DNA of 64,000 nucleotides from positions 62,001 through 126,000 of the forward strand of contig JAGTXZ010000014.1 in assembly GCA_018398575.1 (NCBI GenBank), read 5' to 3'. Each line of letters opens with the position of its first letter. The first letter of the stretch is position 1. Shown here piece after piece: positions 63,549 through 64,000 of the stretch. The notes under the pieces are model-generated. The model saw only the letters and a program-made list of their open reading frames with translations, did not search any database and was not told the DNA's origin. This DNA is from Ampelomyces quisqualis. Its lineage: Eukaryota; Ascomycota; Dothideomycetes; Pleosporales; Phaeosphaeriaceae. The position numbers and the translations under genes were made by a program.

Positions 63549-64000
63549 GAGCGACGTGCGAGCTGACCTGAAGAACTAGACTTCGGTCCACTCATTCTTT
63601 GCTTGGGTTTCGGAGGAGCCGGCAAAGACAAAATTGAAGTTGGCATGAAGTGCGGGTGACGGGACGACACCTTCGGTCCTGGCTTTGGTGTATTAATATG
63701 AGAATCTGTACCATGAGGAAATCAGGCATACGTTCTTGACTTGTTGGAAAGCGGAACATTTCGTCCGTGATGCGAAAGTACGCTGCATTGGAATAGAATA
63801 GTAATCATTTCTACTTTGTTCTCCCTCTGGTTGAGTCGTAGAGGAGGCAGGTATCATGAGCTCCATAGAGGCTTCCGCTCCTTCTAATGATGACGCCTCT
63901 GAACGCCAAGTCATACCCAAACGGCGCGTAGAGTCCGCCGCCTTGTAATCCGTAAGAAAGAATTGCTCATGACTCCTCTGCTTTCCGCCCGCCATCGATC
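63549..64000. other. 3' flank, no certain gene
   Basis: Downstream of the poly(A)-binding protein gene. A 100-codon minus-strand frame entering near the right edge (63693-63995, start M-A-G-G-K-Q-R-S) has no recognisable features. It may be the start of a gene lying beyond the window or chance. Confidence 0.3.

Overview
This window looks like nuclear DNA of a filamentous ascomycete, most likely a dothideomycete of the Pleosporales type. Genes are closely packed on both strands. They are broken by short introns (about 45-85 nt) with GT..AG ends and CTAAC/CTGAC branch points close to the acceptor. The gene set is eukaryotic and fungal: RAD52, KEX1, SKI8, GLE2/RAE1, VPS29, endosulfine, SFM1, a hybrid histidine kinase and rhodopsin-domain receptors. 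There are no bacterial operons, prophage or CRISPR. The species assignment is an inference from gene style, not from a database.

Layout. 0-2 kb: the 3' end of an alanine-glyoxylate aminotransferase gene and a single-pass membrane protein. 2-7.7 kb: a gene-poor stretch with a truncated leucine-zipper exon, a 1.4-kb AT-rich island and a 20-bp tandem repeat. 7.7-12.3 kb: a secreted haem-thiolate peroxidase and a repetitive cell-surface protein. 14-25.6 kb: a SWIM/RING protein, an amino-acid permease, a Dot5-type peroxiredoxin, VPS29, a HAL2-type bisphosphate nucleotidase and an Ecl1-like zinc protein. 27.6-36 kb (minus strand): a 1310-residue hybrid histidine kinase, a D123/Cdc123 protein and SKI8. 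36-49.2 kb: guanylate kinase, GLE2, RAD52, KEX1, SFM1, IGO1 and EFM6. 49.2-53.7 kb: decayed DNA with an ammonium-transporter pseudogene, a BTB pseudogene and a 7-copy tandem repeat. 53.7-60.7 kb: two rhodopsin-domain membrane proteins flanking a secreted TAP-like peptidase. 60.7-64 kb: a J-domain fragment, a second BTB pseudogene and a nuclear poly(A)-binding protein.

The most notable structure is in the secreted peptidase gene (56289-58120). Its second intron reads as a spliceosomal twin intron: an inner GT..AG intron interrupts the donor of an outer intron between its first and second bases. Only removal in two steps restores the reading frame and the conserved protein sequence. Two other genes (histidine kinase and SFM1) need GC-AG introns. 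Several genes carry very small exons of 8-20 nt.

How the genes relate: most are housekeeping and not a pathway. They cover RNA decay and export (SKI8, GLE2, PAB2-type), translation-factor maturation and modification (D123, SFM1, EFM6), recombination (RAD52), retromer (VPS29), nutrient and quiescence control (IGO1, Ecl1-like) and environmental sensing (histidine kinase, two receptor-like proteins). All exon junctions below were read by eye and checked only by reading phase and family motifs; none is confirmed by transcripts.
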